From assembly GCA_019009955.1 (NCBI GenBank), contig CM032233.1, forward strand, positions 125,496,001-125,560,000: a DNA stretch of 64,000 nt. The letters run 5' to 3'. A program made the position numbers and the translations under genes. The notes below the pieces were generated by a model. It was not told the DNA's origin and made no database searches. It saw only the letters and a list, made by a program, of their open reading frames with translations. Shown here in pieces: positions 1-10,969 of the stretch; the first letter of the stretch is position 1, and each line of letters starts with the position of its first letter. The DNA comes from Riptortus pedestris (taxonomy: Eukaryota > Arthropoda > Insecta > Hemiptera > Alydidae).

Positions 1-307
1 ACATTGTATTAATGCTATTGGCATATTATAACAATATTTTTAACATTATATTAATATTATGTACATCGTGATGTTATGCGGGTGCTGGAGAATGATGAAT
101 ATATAAATAAGTGTATGAGTATGATATATATGTAAATATTATATTGAACTGAAGTGTGTTTATGATATTATGTTACAATATATGGTGCTCCCCTGGTCTA
201 TGCTTGTTTATATAATATAACCCAATCATATTATGACCACAAACATGAAAAAAATATGGTAAGATGTTATCAGTAGTGTCACTCCAACAGATGTGAAAAC
301 TGATGTA

Positions 308-703
308 AACTCAAGCCCTTGCGTGACGAACTTTTTTCAACTCTAAGCACTCTCTCTCTCTCTTTTAAGCCCCTACACTCCTCCACGCACACGTTCTCAA
401 GCCCTTAAACTCATCCAAGCACTCTCTCTCTGTTAAACCCCTACACTCCTCCACGCACACGTTCTCAAGCCCTTAAACTCATCCAAGCACTCTCTCTCTG
501 TTAAACCCCTACACTCCTCCACGCACACGTTCTCAAGCCCTTAAACTTATCCAAGCACTCTCTCTCGCTCGCACTCTTAAGCCCCTACACTCCTCCACGT
601 ACCCGCTCTCAAGCCCTTCAACTTATCCAAGCACTCTCTCTCTCTCTTTTAAGCCCCTACACTCCTCCACGCACACGCTCTCAAGCCCTTAAACTCATCC
701 AAG

Positions 704-781
<78 letters not shown>

Positions 782-1715
782 ACTACACTCCTCCACGCAC
801 CCGCTCTCAAGGCCTTAAACTCATCTAAGCACTCTCTCTCCCAAGCCCCTTAACTTCTCCACGTATCCAGACTAAAGCCCTTAACTCCTCCACACACCCG
901 CCCTAAAGCACTTAACTCCTTGAATCACTCTCTCTGTCTCTCACAATCCCCTTAACCCCTCCGTGCACCCACTCTATAGCCCTTAAACTCCTTGAAGCAC
1001 TCTCTCTTAAGCCCTTAAACACCTTGAAGCACTCTCTCTTAAGCCCTTAAACTCTTCCATGCACCCGCTCTCAAGCCCTCAAACTCCTTGAAGCACTCTC
1101 CCTTAAACCCCTACACTTCTCACGCACCCGCTCTAAATCCCTTAAACTCCTTGAAGTACTCACTCTCACAAGCCCCTTTAACTCTTCCACGCACCCGCTC
1201 TAAAGCCCTTAAACTCATTTAAGCACTTTCTCATAAGTCCTTAAATTCTTCCACGCACCCGCTTTAAAGCCCTTAAACTCATTGAATCACTCTCTCTTAA
1301 GTCCTTAAACTCTTCCACGCACCCGCTCTAAAGCCCTTAAACTCATTTAAGCACTTTCTCTTAAGTCCTTAAACTCTTCCACGCACCCGCTCTAAAGCCC
1401 TTAAACTCATTTAAGCACTTTCTCTTAAGTACTTAAACTCTTCCACGCACCCGCTCTAAAGCCCTTAAACTCTCTGATGCACTCTCTCTGCCAATCCCCT
1501 TAACTCCTCCACGCACCAGCTCCAAAGCCCTTAAACTCATTGAAGCACTTTTTCATAAGTCCTTAAACTCTTCCACGCACCCGCTCTAAAGCCCTTAAAC
1601 TCTCTGATGCACTCTCTCTGCCAGTCCCCTTATCTCCTCCACGCACCCACTTTTAAGTCCTTAGACTCCTTGAAGCGCTCTCTCTTAAGCCCCTAAACTC
1701 ATCCACGCACCCAGC
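308..1715. repeat. 64-bp CT-rich minisatellite
   Basis: Degenerate tandem repeat, unit about 64 bp in the better-preserved part (1200-1480), built around CCACGCACCCGCTCTAAAGC followed by CTTAAACTC and GCACTCTCTC. A pure CT microsatellite of about 70 bp sits inside it at 708-778. The array ends about 50 bp upstream of the splice acceptor of the first recognisable exon (1766), so on the sense strand it gives the upstream intron a pyrimidine-rich end. Read directly from sequence; copy number roughly 20. Confidence 0.9.
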
Positions 1716-1765
1716 CCTAATTAACATTGTGAGAAGTATTAGAAAGTATTGTTGTAATGTTGCAG

Positions 1766-1911
1766 TGAGGCCGCTAGTGGTGAAGATAGTAAGTAAGCCG
1801 CGGAGGTTGGTGGCAGGATGTAGGTACGAATTGAGCTGTGAATCTGCAGGATCGAGGCCACCAGCAGTCATCACCTGGTACAAGGGCAAGAGGCTACTCA
1901 GGAAGGTCAGG
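1766..1911 (+). CDS. Sidestep-family Ig receptor, exon A (first half of an Ig domain)
   Basis: Internal exon of an immunoglobulin-superfamily membrane receptor of the sidestep (Side) type, a family known in Drosophila for motor-axon guidance through Beaten-path partners. The translation contains RRLVAGCRYELSC, then SAGSRPPAVITWYKGKR. This is the conserved AG-x-YELxC ... GSRPPAxITW signature of the second Ig domain of Side proteins, with the B-strand Cys and the C-strand Trp. The acceptor is TTGCAG at 1760-1765 and the donor is GTACGT at 1912 (a second in-frame donor, GTCAGG at 1906, is possible). The first two bases complete a split codon (phase 1); the 3' end is phase 0 and joins exon B in frame. 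No start codon is expected. The paralogue within the Side family cannot be told from this much. Confidence 0.87.
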
Positions 1912-1977
1912 GTACGTACTACATACACAACTCTCATCTCCTATATTTATATTCATATAGTTATATTTTTTGAGTGT

Positions 1978-2070
1978 TAGCAGATTTCGCTTCAGGGAAA
2001 TCACCAATTGAGGTTGTTCTCATGGTGTGATATTCAAAAAATGTCTTCATATGTTTATTGATTCTATATA
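1978..2070 (-). mobile_element. HINE right-end fragment
   Basis: Diverged minus-strand copy of the right terminus: AGCAGATTTCGCTTCAGGG palindrome, then the ATTGAGG..GTTCTCATG..G block seen at all right ends. The rest of the copy is missing. Confidence 0.7.
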
Positions 2071-2175
2071 CAAAATTTTCTTTGCGATTATTTGTGACAT
2101 TAAAGTTGTAAAATAATTTACAAAAACGAAAAGTACCTCATCTTACAAATTTCCATAGCATACATAAGAAAAAAA

Positions 2176-2969
2176 TCCGTCACGCAGGGGCTGCGTAAAC
2201 TAAGCAGATTTCCCACGTGAAGTTTTGCAATAGAGAAAGCTGCATACTGGTAACACAACACCACCATAAGTAAATACAAACGGTAATGAGAAATCATTCA
2301 GTTAATTAAAATAAATTCCCAACTGAAACGGCTTCTGAATTGTAAGAATAATTTATATTTTAATAACTCAAATTTTAGTTGTCCAAGAACTAAAGAAGGG
2401 GGGGGGGCGGATGAACAGAACGTATTTGCATAAATCTCACAAAGTAACGAAGGTAAGGTAAGGTTAGAAGAAGCTTCCACCTGACCCGAGTGCTGGCGGA
2501 AATGGCCGACCTAATCCGAACTGTACCCGACCACAGCCTTCATAAAAATGCAAATATCTCGATTAATATTCAAGATAGAGAATAAATGTATATAACTATA
2601 TTTACAGTAAATTTAATTTGCAATAAGATTGATTCTGTACAATTTTTCGATCCGACGTATAGTAACGGAGATTTTTCGAAAATCCTTTCCTCTAAACCCC
2701 CCTTCCCACTGGTCCAATTTCAGCCGTTAATGAACTTGATCTTTCTTTTTACATAAAACGACTAAATATCGAGTTTGGTACCGATCAAACAAAAATTGCG
2801 ACCGCTAGAGCGGTAACAGACAAATATATAGATAGATAGATACAGTTTTGAACGGACTTCATTTTCGTCATCTACTAGGTAGGATCGATGGATATTTGAA
2901 GAAAAATTTCGAAAATTCCGTCATGAGTACAACCTCAATAGCTGATTTCCCTTAAGGGAAATCTGCTAA
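2176..2969 (+). mobile_element. HINE (Helentron-like non-autonomous element), complete copy
   Basis: Reference copy. The left end TCCGTCACGCAGGGGCTGCG can form a CGCAG/CTGCG hairpin. TAAACTAAGCAGATTTCCC follows, then a conserved core (GCAAATATCTCGATTAATAT; GCGACCGCTAGAGCGGTAAC). A short ATAG/TA tract lies at 2822-2841, and the right end is ATTTTCGTCATCTACTAGGT...ATGAGTACAACCTCAATAGC plus the terminal palindrome GATTTCCCTTAAGGGAAATC and TGCTAA. AGCAGATTTCCC near the left end is the exact inverse of GGGAAATCTGCT at the right end, i.e. subterminal inverted repeats. No ORF. Calling it HINE/DINE-like is inference from architecture. Confidence 0.82.
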
Positions 2970-3695
2970 ATGAAAGACAGCTGTTCATTTGGATTACGAT
3001 TAGGATTAATATGGTTTGGGCAATCAACAGCTTAGTTATTATGCCCTTTATATTAGTATGATGCAGTTTACAGGTCCTTGTTTTACTCTATGTCGTAAAT
3101 AATATCATCTAATAGATTGTATATATCGTATAGTATCGTATTGTTCTTATATTAATACTCTTTTTTCATTATACATTATATTATATAAACATATGTTTTC
3201 TTTCTTAAAAGTACTTATTTTCTACTGGTATTATAATTAGCGAATATTACAATTAAACGACTGACACTGTATGTACTTATTTCACTATTCATTTGGGCTC
3301 GCTATACTCATTGAGATTAACCCTAGGGGTCAAAATTAGTGAGCCTACACCCCCGCTGGAGTGACTAGCATAAGCTAGGATAACACATGTAGGACAGACC
3401 CTAATAATAATAAAGTATGTTTATTCAGAAAAATAACTACAAATAAATTTACAATTACTTCATTGCCATAATTAAAATAATGATATTTATTTCTAAAGAG
3501 AAAAAAAAAAAAAATTTAAATTTTCTATTACATTTGATATAATAATTTAACCTAACATACATAACATGGACATAAGTCCGTCTGTTGAGCTCTGCCTTTT
3601 ATATGAGAAAAAAACTTTAGTATTGCAAAAACAAGCAAAATACATTACATAAACATACATATTTAAATAGAGGAAAAGGAACATATATAATATAC
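2970..3695. other. Unassigned AT-rich intronic sequence
   Basis: No coding, repeat or RNA feature recognised apart from an A-run near 3501-3513. Confidence 0.6.
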
Positions 3696-4244
3696 CTAGT
3701 TATTATACTCCCCTATGAGCAATTTCCTATAACGTAGGGCAACACTCAAATATGTATACAGCGCAAGCCAATTCTTGCCATTTAAAAATAAAATAAATTC
3801 ATTGTGGCTAAGTATGAGTGTGCCAAAATACTGTTTTCTAAACTCATTAAGCACAGGGCAAGCAGCAATAAAATGGTATGTATTTTCTATTTCATTTTTG
3901 TTACAGAGGGAGCAAACCCATTGATTCTCTGATCTACCTATTGTATAATTCAAATTTAACAATTCCCCTCTAGCCTTCATTATGAGGCTTATAGTATTAA
4001 TGCTGGACTTATTACATATATAGATACTGATTTCTAGATTTAAATTAAGGTTTTTATAATTGCTATGAAAATTTGAGTAGTGTGCCTTAAAAAACATTTC
4101 TTCGGTGAATTCTAATTTTAATTTTTTGAGTATGACATCTATTTTCTGGTATAAATGGCCTTGTTCTTTAATCCATCCAATGTTTTCTCCTAGGTATTTT
4201 TGGCTAATATTTTCTAGTTCTAAACCAATTAGCCTGTTTCTCAA
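3696..4244 (-). pseudogene. LINE ORF2 C-terminal fragment with zinc-knuckle-like motif
   Basis: Open for 182 codons on the minus strand. Near its end it has CSLCNKNEIENTYHFIAAC, a CxxC...H...C arrangement typical of the region downstream of the reverse transcriptase in non-LTR retrotransposons ('C-x-x-C...HFL..C...R'). Residues before it are Lys/Asn-rich without a recognised fold. RT and endonuclease domains are absent, so it is a 5'-truncated remnant. It could belong to the same family as the RT fragment at 34373-34912, but the two do not overlap, so this cannot be tested here. Confidence 0.65.
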
Positions 4245-5112
4245 CCATATGTTCAGCTATTATTTTAGGCCATCGATAATTAGGAAGGTTAAAAGCTTTA
4301 GGACAGACCCTAACCTATACCTAATACAAAGAGAATAAAAATAAACAAAATAGAATAAATCTGAGAAGAAAGAAAGAAAAAATAAATAAATAAATTTCAA
4401 GCGGGAAAAAACAACACTACTAAGCCCATAGCGCAGGGGCTGTGTTAACCTCTCAGTGAGGACGGTCGCAAAGATTGTAAGAGGCAAACGAACACTTCAG
4501 AAATGGATAACCCCTGAAGAGGTGGCAAGTAAGCCACGGAACATTTAGGGCAGTTCCAACAAAGTTTGCACCGAAAAAGTGTTTTTTTATTGGTGACCCT
4601 GGCCATAAAACATGAAGAGAATATATATATTAACATTTCCTTAACGTTAAGTGAAATCTGATGAAACGAAATGAATCTCAAATGAATTAGCTCCCCTTTA
4701 ATTGATAAAATAAAATAAAGGCCTAACTTGAAGTAACAGTTGTGGAAAACAATTTGCCGGGGAAGTGGTGGGCTTTTAGCGCCCCAAAATGAGAACCTAT
4801 ATACCTCACTACTGGAAACCATTAATGACTGATGAAAGAATTAAATAAGGAAGAAGTTGATAAAGAATTGAAAGAGCTGTGTCCTCGGGCTTGGGTTGGC
4901 GGGTGGGGCGAGGGAGGCTCTCCAACTTTATTTTTCCTTTCTCAAGTACTCCCTCCAATTGCTCCCTCATATATCTTTAATTACTCCATCTCAATAAAGC
5001 AGGCTATTTGCACTCAATGCTCCTCCCATCCTTGTATCCCTCTAATAAGCCACTTCATAGCTACTATTATATCACATTCAAATTTCTCTCTCCGTTGAAG
5101 GTTTTCTGTTTC
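4245..5112. other. Unassigned sequence between LINE fragment and LTR
   Basis: Short ORFs lie here on both strands, none with recognisable protein signatures. GCAGGGGCTGTGTTAACC at 4433-4450 faintly resembles a HINE left end. Confidence 0.5.
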
Positions 5113-5142
5113 AGCAGATTTCCCTTAAAGGAAATCAGATAT
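5113..5142 (-). mobile_element. HINE right-end palindrome remnant
   Basis: AGCAGATTTCCCTTAAAGG followed by AAATCAGA: the right-terminal palindrome of a minus-strand copy; the rest has decayed. Confidence 0.5.
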
Positions 5143-5232
5143 TAAGTTTCTACAAGAGACATGTTTTTCGAAGAACATAACAATACTCGGTATGTGAATA
5201 AGCATCAACCCCATGTCTAGATAGATAGATAT

Positions 5233-5882
5233 TGTTGCGAAAACTAAATAGATGAATAATCCTTCAGAGAGAGAGAGTCGCGTATTTGGAAAGTGTGACG
5301 TAGATCAAAGAGACCGAAAGAATGTTCTAGGTCTGACCAGTACCTTCCAGCCAGACGTCGAATGAACTAGTCAATTCCCCTTTGATGTATGCCGCTACGA
5401 TATATAAAGAGGGCCTGCTGGGAGCGAAGTCAGTTTTATTCTCTCCTGTCTTGATGTTCACATCAGTGCTACAGTGCGACTTAGTACAGTGCGGTAAAGT
5501 GTTTTTATAAGAAGAACAGTGTTGTGCCGTGACTGTAAGTAACAGTTTAGTGCCGTGTTTAAGACAGTGCAGTGCCGCGAAGTAAAGGACAGTGCAGTGC
5601 CGCGAAGTAGAAGACAGTGCAGTGCCGCGAAGTAAAGGACAGTGCAGTGCCGTCTTTCTGTGAATTTCAGTGAATTATTGGACTGTGACTCATTGAAGAA
5701 CAGTAACGCTATCAGTGTATACTGTGAGTAGTAATTAAGAATAATCACCAAGTTTATTGTGCATTGTGAAATAAATTTTGGCAGTGATAAAAACTGTGAA
5801 ACTTGCGAGTATTTAATTTTGCAATCCAAAAGAACTCTTATTAAAAACGTTTATTACTGGTTTTGGTAATAAAAACGTAACA
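5233..5882 (+). mobile_element. Solo LTR of a Gypsy-type retrotransposon
   Basis: A 650-bp segment beginning TGTTGCGAAA and ending ACGTAACA (TG...CA), flanked on both sides by ATAT (5229-5232 and 5883-5886), a 4-bp target duplication. Inside are a TATA box (GATATATAAAGAGGG near 5400), a downstream stretch that could hold the start site (CAGTTTTATTCTCTCC), a block of 25-bp repeats (GACAGTGCAGTGCCGCGAAG, 5573-5655) in the presumed R/U5, and AAATAAA at 5768. No internal coding region follows, so LTR-LTR recombination is likely. Related fragments lie at 31745-31990 (plus) and 46467-46600 (minus). The superfamily is inferred from ends and TSD length. Confidence 0.8.
5400..5416 (+). promoter_or_regulatory. 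TATA box of the solo LTR
   Basis: CGATATATAAAGAGGGC lies about 165 bp into the LTR, with CAGTTTTATTC some 25 bases downstream as a plausible initiation region. Confidence 0.5.
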
Positions 5883-6100
5883 ATATTTATTGGCTTATGT
5901 TTACAAATATGTTGCCAAGAGTCTGGCCAATTACTGTTAGTAAGGTTGTTAATATAAAGTACAAGATACTTTCTAAAGTACAAATTAACAGCACATTCAT
6001 TGGTATGTAATATAATATAAATATTAATTTAAATAATTATAATACTTAATTCAATAAACCATAATTTGATGTAAATGTAGATTAAATATATTTTTAACAG

Positions 6101-6476
6101 ATTCTTCTCCTGGAAGCTTCCCAATTGGAACTGGAAACTTGATTACTTCTGACTATGAATAAGGATTTTATACACTGTAGCAGGTACATAGTACTTCGAA
6201 TACAGACTAAGATAAAGTTCTCAGGATTCGAGACAGAAGCTTTCTAATTCATCTGCATTTATTACTCGATTTTTTTTTTTTGATAAGCCGAAAATTCAAT
6301 TCTATGCTTTTTGCTCTCAACTGGAAGAATTATCAGTTACAGGCCTGTTCAGTTATATTTCTAATGGCTTTAGCAATGCTCCTTTTCCCTGCCGCGCATG
6401 ATACTACATTATTTCTGAATCTGTCACCAATTCAGTAATAATACGGGGTTCAACAACGCCCTCAGCTATAGGTTTT
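6101..6476. repeat. Dispersed repeat copy 1 (empty-site paralogue)
   Basis: Aligns by eye to 8467-8537 plus 9186-9478. Shared landmarks are CCAATTGGAAC, CTATGAATAAGGATTTTA, CTGTAGCAGGT, TTCGAGACAGAAG, CCTTTTCCCTGCCGCGC and CAACGACG/CAACAACGCC. The minus strand carries a decayed coding sequence (KPIAEGVVEPRIITELVTDS). This copy lacks the HINE present in the other one, so it preserves the empty insertion site AAGGATTTTATACACTG. Confidence 0.8.
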
Positions 6477-6598
6477 TTAGGAGATTTCCCTCAGGGGAAA
6501 TCAGCTATTGAGGTCATACTCGTGACGCAATTTTCGAAATTTTTCTTCAATTGTCCATCGGTCCTACCCAGTAGATGACGAAAATGAGGTCCGTTCAA

Positions 6599-6652
<54 letters not shown>

Positions 6653-6662
6653 GCGTAACAGA
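6477..6662 (-). mobile_element. HINE, internally deleted
   Basis: Minus-strand right end (TTAGGAGATTTCCCTCAGGG, then the ATTGAGGTCATACTCGTGAC block), a 50-bp (TA)n, then directly the left terminus CCTGCGTAACAGAC. The whole core between (TA)n and the left hairpin is missing. Confidence 0.75.
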
Positions 6663-6666
6663 CTTT

Positions 6667-6752
6667 TCTTCTTCTACTAGGAAGGATCGGTGGACATTTG
6701 AAGAAACTTTTCAAAATGGCGAAACGAGTACAATCTCAATAGCAGATATTCG
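6667..6752 (+). mobile_element. HINE right-end fragment
   Basis: TTCTACTAGGAAGGATCGGT, GGACATTTGAAGAAAC and CGAGTACAATCTCAATAGC match the plus-strand right end. It lacks the final palindrome arm and abuts the deleted copy just before it. Confidence 0.65.
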
Positions 6753-7470
6753 AACAGGAAGGATAATTGGCCCGGAAGATTTTTAATTGGTCTACAAGTA
6801 TTAAGTAGGAGAGAACCATTCCGAGACTAGTCTAAAAAGACCGACTCCAGGTTTTTAACTGGGTTTACTCTTGGTTTGATTGCGATATAACGTAACATTG
6901 TAGGAGCTATAATGTTTATTCCATCAGTTTTAGGTAAATGATGCTGTTAAGGGCGTAAAGGATAAGGGTATCAACCACTTGATGGGACTATTTTTACGAG
7001 TCCTATAAACTTGAGTATGTCTGTGAGGCGAAGAGGATTTTATTTGCTGCAATAATGGCTACATCTACTCCCTTCATTGAATCTCTAACTGCACATTAAA
7101 CTCCTCCGTCCTCCCCAGCCAATAATCCTCGCCCAGTACTAACCCCATACTAGTCCGCGCACCTCTTATATCCTTCATCTTCTCTTCAACTAAGTATATT
7201 AGCAGATTCAGCTTAACACTCTCGATGCTGACGGACCTGAGGTAAGACTAGCCGAACTTTGCCCAATGCCGGAAGGGCCTCAGCTGAGGTTTGGTGCATT
7301 TGTATTTCCGTACCACAATGTTTCGATTAGTACAAGCTAGGTAGAAAAATATTATTTTTCGGTATTTTTACATCTGTTTCGACCAATTAAAAGATGTAAT
7401 TATAAAAAAAAAATTAGCTTCAAATTGAATCAAAGAGAATTGTCAGGAGAATAAGTTAATAAATAAAAAA
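6753..7470. other. Unassigned intronic sequence
   Basis: No recognisable gene, RNA or repeat family. Confidence 0.5.
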
Positions 7471-7883
7471 GACCGTTACGCAGGGGCTGCCACTTTTCCT
7501 GCTGCAAGATTTCCCACTTCCGTCCTCATTTGCATTTATCTCATGACTTATTTAAATATTTATTTAAATATATGACAATATACAAAAAAACGTAAATATC
7601 GCGGTTAATATTAAAGATAATGAAAACATGAACATTGCAACATCTATAGATCATTCAGTTTGCAATGAGATTTGTTCTATACAATTTTTCGGTGGGACTT
7701 ACAGTAACGGAGATATTTCGAAAATCCTCCCCTCTAAACACCCCCCTCTCCAACTGGGCCGATTTCAGCTGTTAACGAATTTGATCTTTATTTTTACATA
7801 AAACTAAAAAAAAAAAAAAAACATTATGGAGTTTAGTAACGATCAAGCAAAAATTGCGACCGCTAGAGCATTAATAGGCATAT

Positions 7884-7961
<78 letters not shown>

Positions 7962-8080
7962 CTGAATGGACCTCATTTTCGTCTCCTGGATAGGATCGAT
8001 GGGCATTTGTTGAAATGTTTCGAAAATTGCGTCATGAGTACGACCTCAATAGCTGATTTCCCATAAGGGAAATCTGCTAA
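7471..8080 (+). mobile_element. HINE with long (TA)n
   Basis: Left end GACCGTTACGCAGGGGCTGC, core with the GCGACCGCTAGAGC block, an A-run inside the core (7807-7821), (TA)n at about 7888-7958, right end with GATTTCCCATAAGGGAAATC and CTAA. A complete but diverged copy. Confidence 0.8.
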
Positions 8081-8466
8081 AAATGTGTATCTAAATTTAA
8101 TGCGAAAAACAATTTACGTGGTAGATACTAAATAAATACAAATATACAATTTTTATACGGATACAAGTAAAAACTTAATGGTACAAAGAAAAACGTTCTA
8201 TTAAAGGCTATAAATAATCCAAAATTGTTATAATAATACTGTATTAGATAGGCCTTCTTCATTTTGGAGTATGCATGACTGAGGGCGAGGCACGGCAATA
8301 GGAACTATAATAAACATTAAAATCTCTGGGCACAATTGACCCGCCTTCTTTATGTGCACTTCTCTGAGGCTATGGATCAGGTGTTATAATCTACATCAAA
8401 AGTAAGTCTGTATTGAGTGAACGATTCCTGGTGCTCCCGGAACCTCCAGCAACCTTCCTACCTACC

Positions 8467-9478
8467 TATGCTACTTCTGAAAGCTTTCCAATTGGAACTA
8501 TTGTAAATTTGATTACATCTTACTATGAATAAGGATTTTAGGAGATTTCCCTTGAGGGAAATCAGCTATTGAGGTCGTACTCATGACGCGAGTTTCGAAA
8601 AATTTCTTCAAATCGATCCATCTTCCATCGATCCTACCCAGGAGATGACGAAAATGAGGTCCGTTCAAAATTTTATATATATATATATATTTATTTATTT
8701 GTCTGTTAACGCTCAAGCGGTCGCAATTTTTGTTTGTTCGTTACCAAACTCGGAATTAAATCGTTTTATGTAAAAAGGAAGATCAAGTTCGTTAATGGCT
8801 GAAATCGGACCAGTGGGAGGGGGAGTTTAGAGGGGGGATTTTCGGAAAATTCAAAATATCTCCGTTATTATGCGTCGGATCGAAACATTGTATAAAATCA
8901 CTCTTATTGCAAATTAAATTTACTATAAATATTGCTCTATACATTTATTCTGTATCTTGAATATTAACCGAGATATTTGCATTTGTATTCTGCATTGGTC
9001 GGCAGGAGTGAGCTGTTTGGTACTTTCCGAAGAGAGCTTTGGCGGCCGTTTTCGTAACTATTCGTCCCTCGTGTATAAGTTTAGTGATCCCTTACTACTT
9101 ACTACACTTGTTTTTGGGCAGATTTATCTATTGTAAAACTTCACGTGGGAAATCTGCTTAGTTTACGCAGCCCCTGCGTGACGGACTTTTATGTACTGTA
9201 GCAGGTGAATACAGACTAAGATAAAGTTCTCTGGATTCGAGACAGAAGTTTTCAAATTTATCTCCATTTAGTACTCAATATTACATGAAATTTTTTGATA
9301 AGCCCAACATCGAAATTTGTGTTTTGTGAACTCAATTGGAAGAATTAGCAGATAACGGGCATTCATTTAATTGCTTTAGCAATGATCCTTTTCCCTGCCG
9401 CGCGTGATATTACGTCTGAATCTGTTACCAACTCAGTAATAATTCGTGATTCAACGACGTCCTCAACTATAGGCTTTT
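8467..9478. repeat. Dispersed repeat copy 2, split by a HINE
   Basis: Second copy of the 6101-6476 repeat. It is continuous at 8467-8537 and 9186-9478 and interrupted by the HINE at 8538-9185. Filled-site junctions are AAGGATTTT/AGGAG and GACGGAC/TTTTATGTACTG. Confidence 0.8.
8538..9185 (-). mobile_element. HINE, complete, with empty-site paralogue
   Basis: Minus-strand copy starting with palindrome GGAGATTTCCCTTGAGGG and ending with CGCAGCCCCTGCGTGACGGA. A short (TA)n lies at 8675-8690. Comparison with the paralogous empty site fixes its limits to within a run of four T residues on each side, either a TTTT duplication or insertion within T-rich DNA. Confidence 0.87.
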
Positions 9479-9680
9479 TTAAATATAAATGATTCCTTGA
9501 CAATATTTTTGCAAGGCTTTCATTAGTGAAATCTTCAAATGAAGTGGAAGTTCACGATACAACTTCGAATGCGATGTCTTGTTCCAAACCAATTTTCATT
9601 AGTTGTTCAAAACCGCTTCTTTGATTCAGCCGCAACAATCCATTTATCAAACACTTTGGAGGAATAGTTAGCCAACCTCA
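9186..9680 (-). pseudogene. Decayed coding remnant, probably of an unrecognised transposon
   Basis: Minus-strand translation (9440-9560) reads FEDFTNESLAKILSRNHLY, then KKPIVEDVVESRIITELVTD. The second part is preserved at protein level in the 6101-6476 copy, while frames are broken by stops. It looks like an old repeated protein-coding element; I do not recognise the family. Confidence 0.4.
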
Positions 9681-10145
9681 TTTTGATTTACCTTTCAGAG
9701 TTTTCATTACGGTTTCCAAAATTTATTTTTGTCGAAAGGAACTCTAAGAGAAAAGAGATTCATTGTCCCTTTGGTAGTTTCAACTATTCCTCAAGAAAAT
9801 CCCTTCTCAAAGGTAAGTACTCTAAAAAAGTGTTGTACTCCATTGTGTTGGCTATAATAAGTCTTATTATTAATGGGAATGGTGGAGCTATTATATATAG
9901 GTACTTTAGCCCGGGTACAAATGGTTACAAGACACTACTATCACTTGAAAGTTTCCAAATCCGGAACTATCCTTTAAGCATATTAAGATCGATTTTTTAA
10001 TATAGTTTGATTATCAGAAGATTTATTTAATTGGGGAAAATTAAACACTTACCACTACAAACAATATCCATGTTTACCATATAAAAATAGTAAACCCTTA
10101 ATTTTATATGGTTGAAATGATGTCTGGAATACAACTGATTCATTC

Positions 10146-10340
10146 ATGAGCTGCCAGCGTAAACTGGCAATAGACCCTCCGGTACAATGGGGTCCGTCAG
10201 TCTACTGGAGACATCTCATTCCAGGTCCGATAGTACGTGGAGTCGATCACTCACTACGTAGAAACACTGATCACGAATCCTTCACTTCTCGCTCTGGGTG
10301 GATCTTAAAGGCCTATAATGCCAACCGAAGAAAATATATA
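10146..10340 (+). mobile_element. SINE 3' part
   Basis: GTCAGTCTACTGGAGACATC, CTCATTCCAGG, a GATCACGAATCC-like block and a ..CCTATAATGCCAACCGAA tail match the 3' half of the tRNA-derived SINE at 20741-21098 (CAGTCTACTGGAGATTACTC; GTCTATAGTGTCAACC). The tRNA head is missing. Confidence 0.6.
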
Positions 10341-10437
10341 TACATATTGAATAGGCTATTGTGAATATAGTACACTATTTCGTTACTAGAGAGTGTTGGT
10401 TTCGCGGCTTAGTACATGAACGGGAGTCTAGTGAGTG

Positions 10438-10565
10438 GGTTTGTCTAAGGTAAACTGGTCTCAGTTAACAATGAGCCGGGTATAATGGGGAAAATCAGTC
10501 TATAGGAGACTACTCTATCCACGACCTCCTTGGTTAACGGCATTAGTTGAGTAGTAAATCTCGGA
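10438..10565 (+). mobile_element. Second, diverged SINE 3' fragment
   Basis: AATCAGTCTATAGGAGACTA and CTCTATCCACGACC parallel the same SINE block, more diverged. Confidence 0.4.
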
Positions 10566-10720
10566 TCGCAATCTCCCCACGGGGCATAACATCTGTACTG
10601 CCACGCAATTGAGGAAGGTGTAATGTATTCACATAACTAAACACTCACCCTCAGCGTCAATATCAAGCCACATTTGCATATCTCACTAAAGCCAGATTTG
10701 GATCTCACTAAAGGAGACAT

Positions 10721-10965
10721 TCAGAGTAGAGTGTGATTTGAAGAAATCAGTTTTTCAGTTCTTAGGACGTTCTTGCATATCCCAATGGCTTTCTCTGGCA
10801 TTCCATTGCTTTTTGGGTAGTACGGGGTGCTCGTGATGAGGCTATGCTTATACGTTGGCAGAATGATTTGCATTGGAATGAAAAAAAATGGGTTATTATC
10901 TGCTATAATTATTTTGGGATATCTGAAACGAGTAAAAACCTCTTGCCTCTTATTAATCAAGCTTG
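10721..10965 (-). pseudogene. Gypsy integrase catalytic core fragment (inverted segment)
   Basis: Minus-strand translation carries RYPKIIIADNNPF and LITSTPYYPKSNGMPEKAIG. These correspond to the second Asp (..DNG..) and the Glu (YYPQSNGxxE) of the D,D-35-E core of Gypsy/retroviral-type integrases. It covers only the second half of the core. The first Asp and the HHCC domain are absent. The C-terminal domain of the same protein lies next to it on the opposite strand (10970-11215), so the locus has an internal inversion. Confidence 0.75.
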
Positions 10966-10969
10966 AAGA

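Noticed and set aside
4445..5098. 125-aa minus and 88-aa plus ORFs
   Set aside because: No family resemblance; likely chance frames.
9683..10000. 105-aa plus-strand ORF
   Set aside because: Low-complexity AT-rich translation without recognisable motif and without a supporting splice or promoter context.
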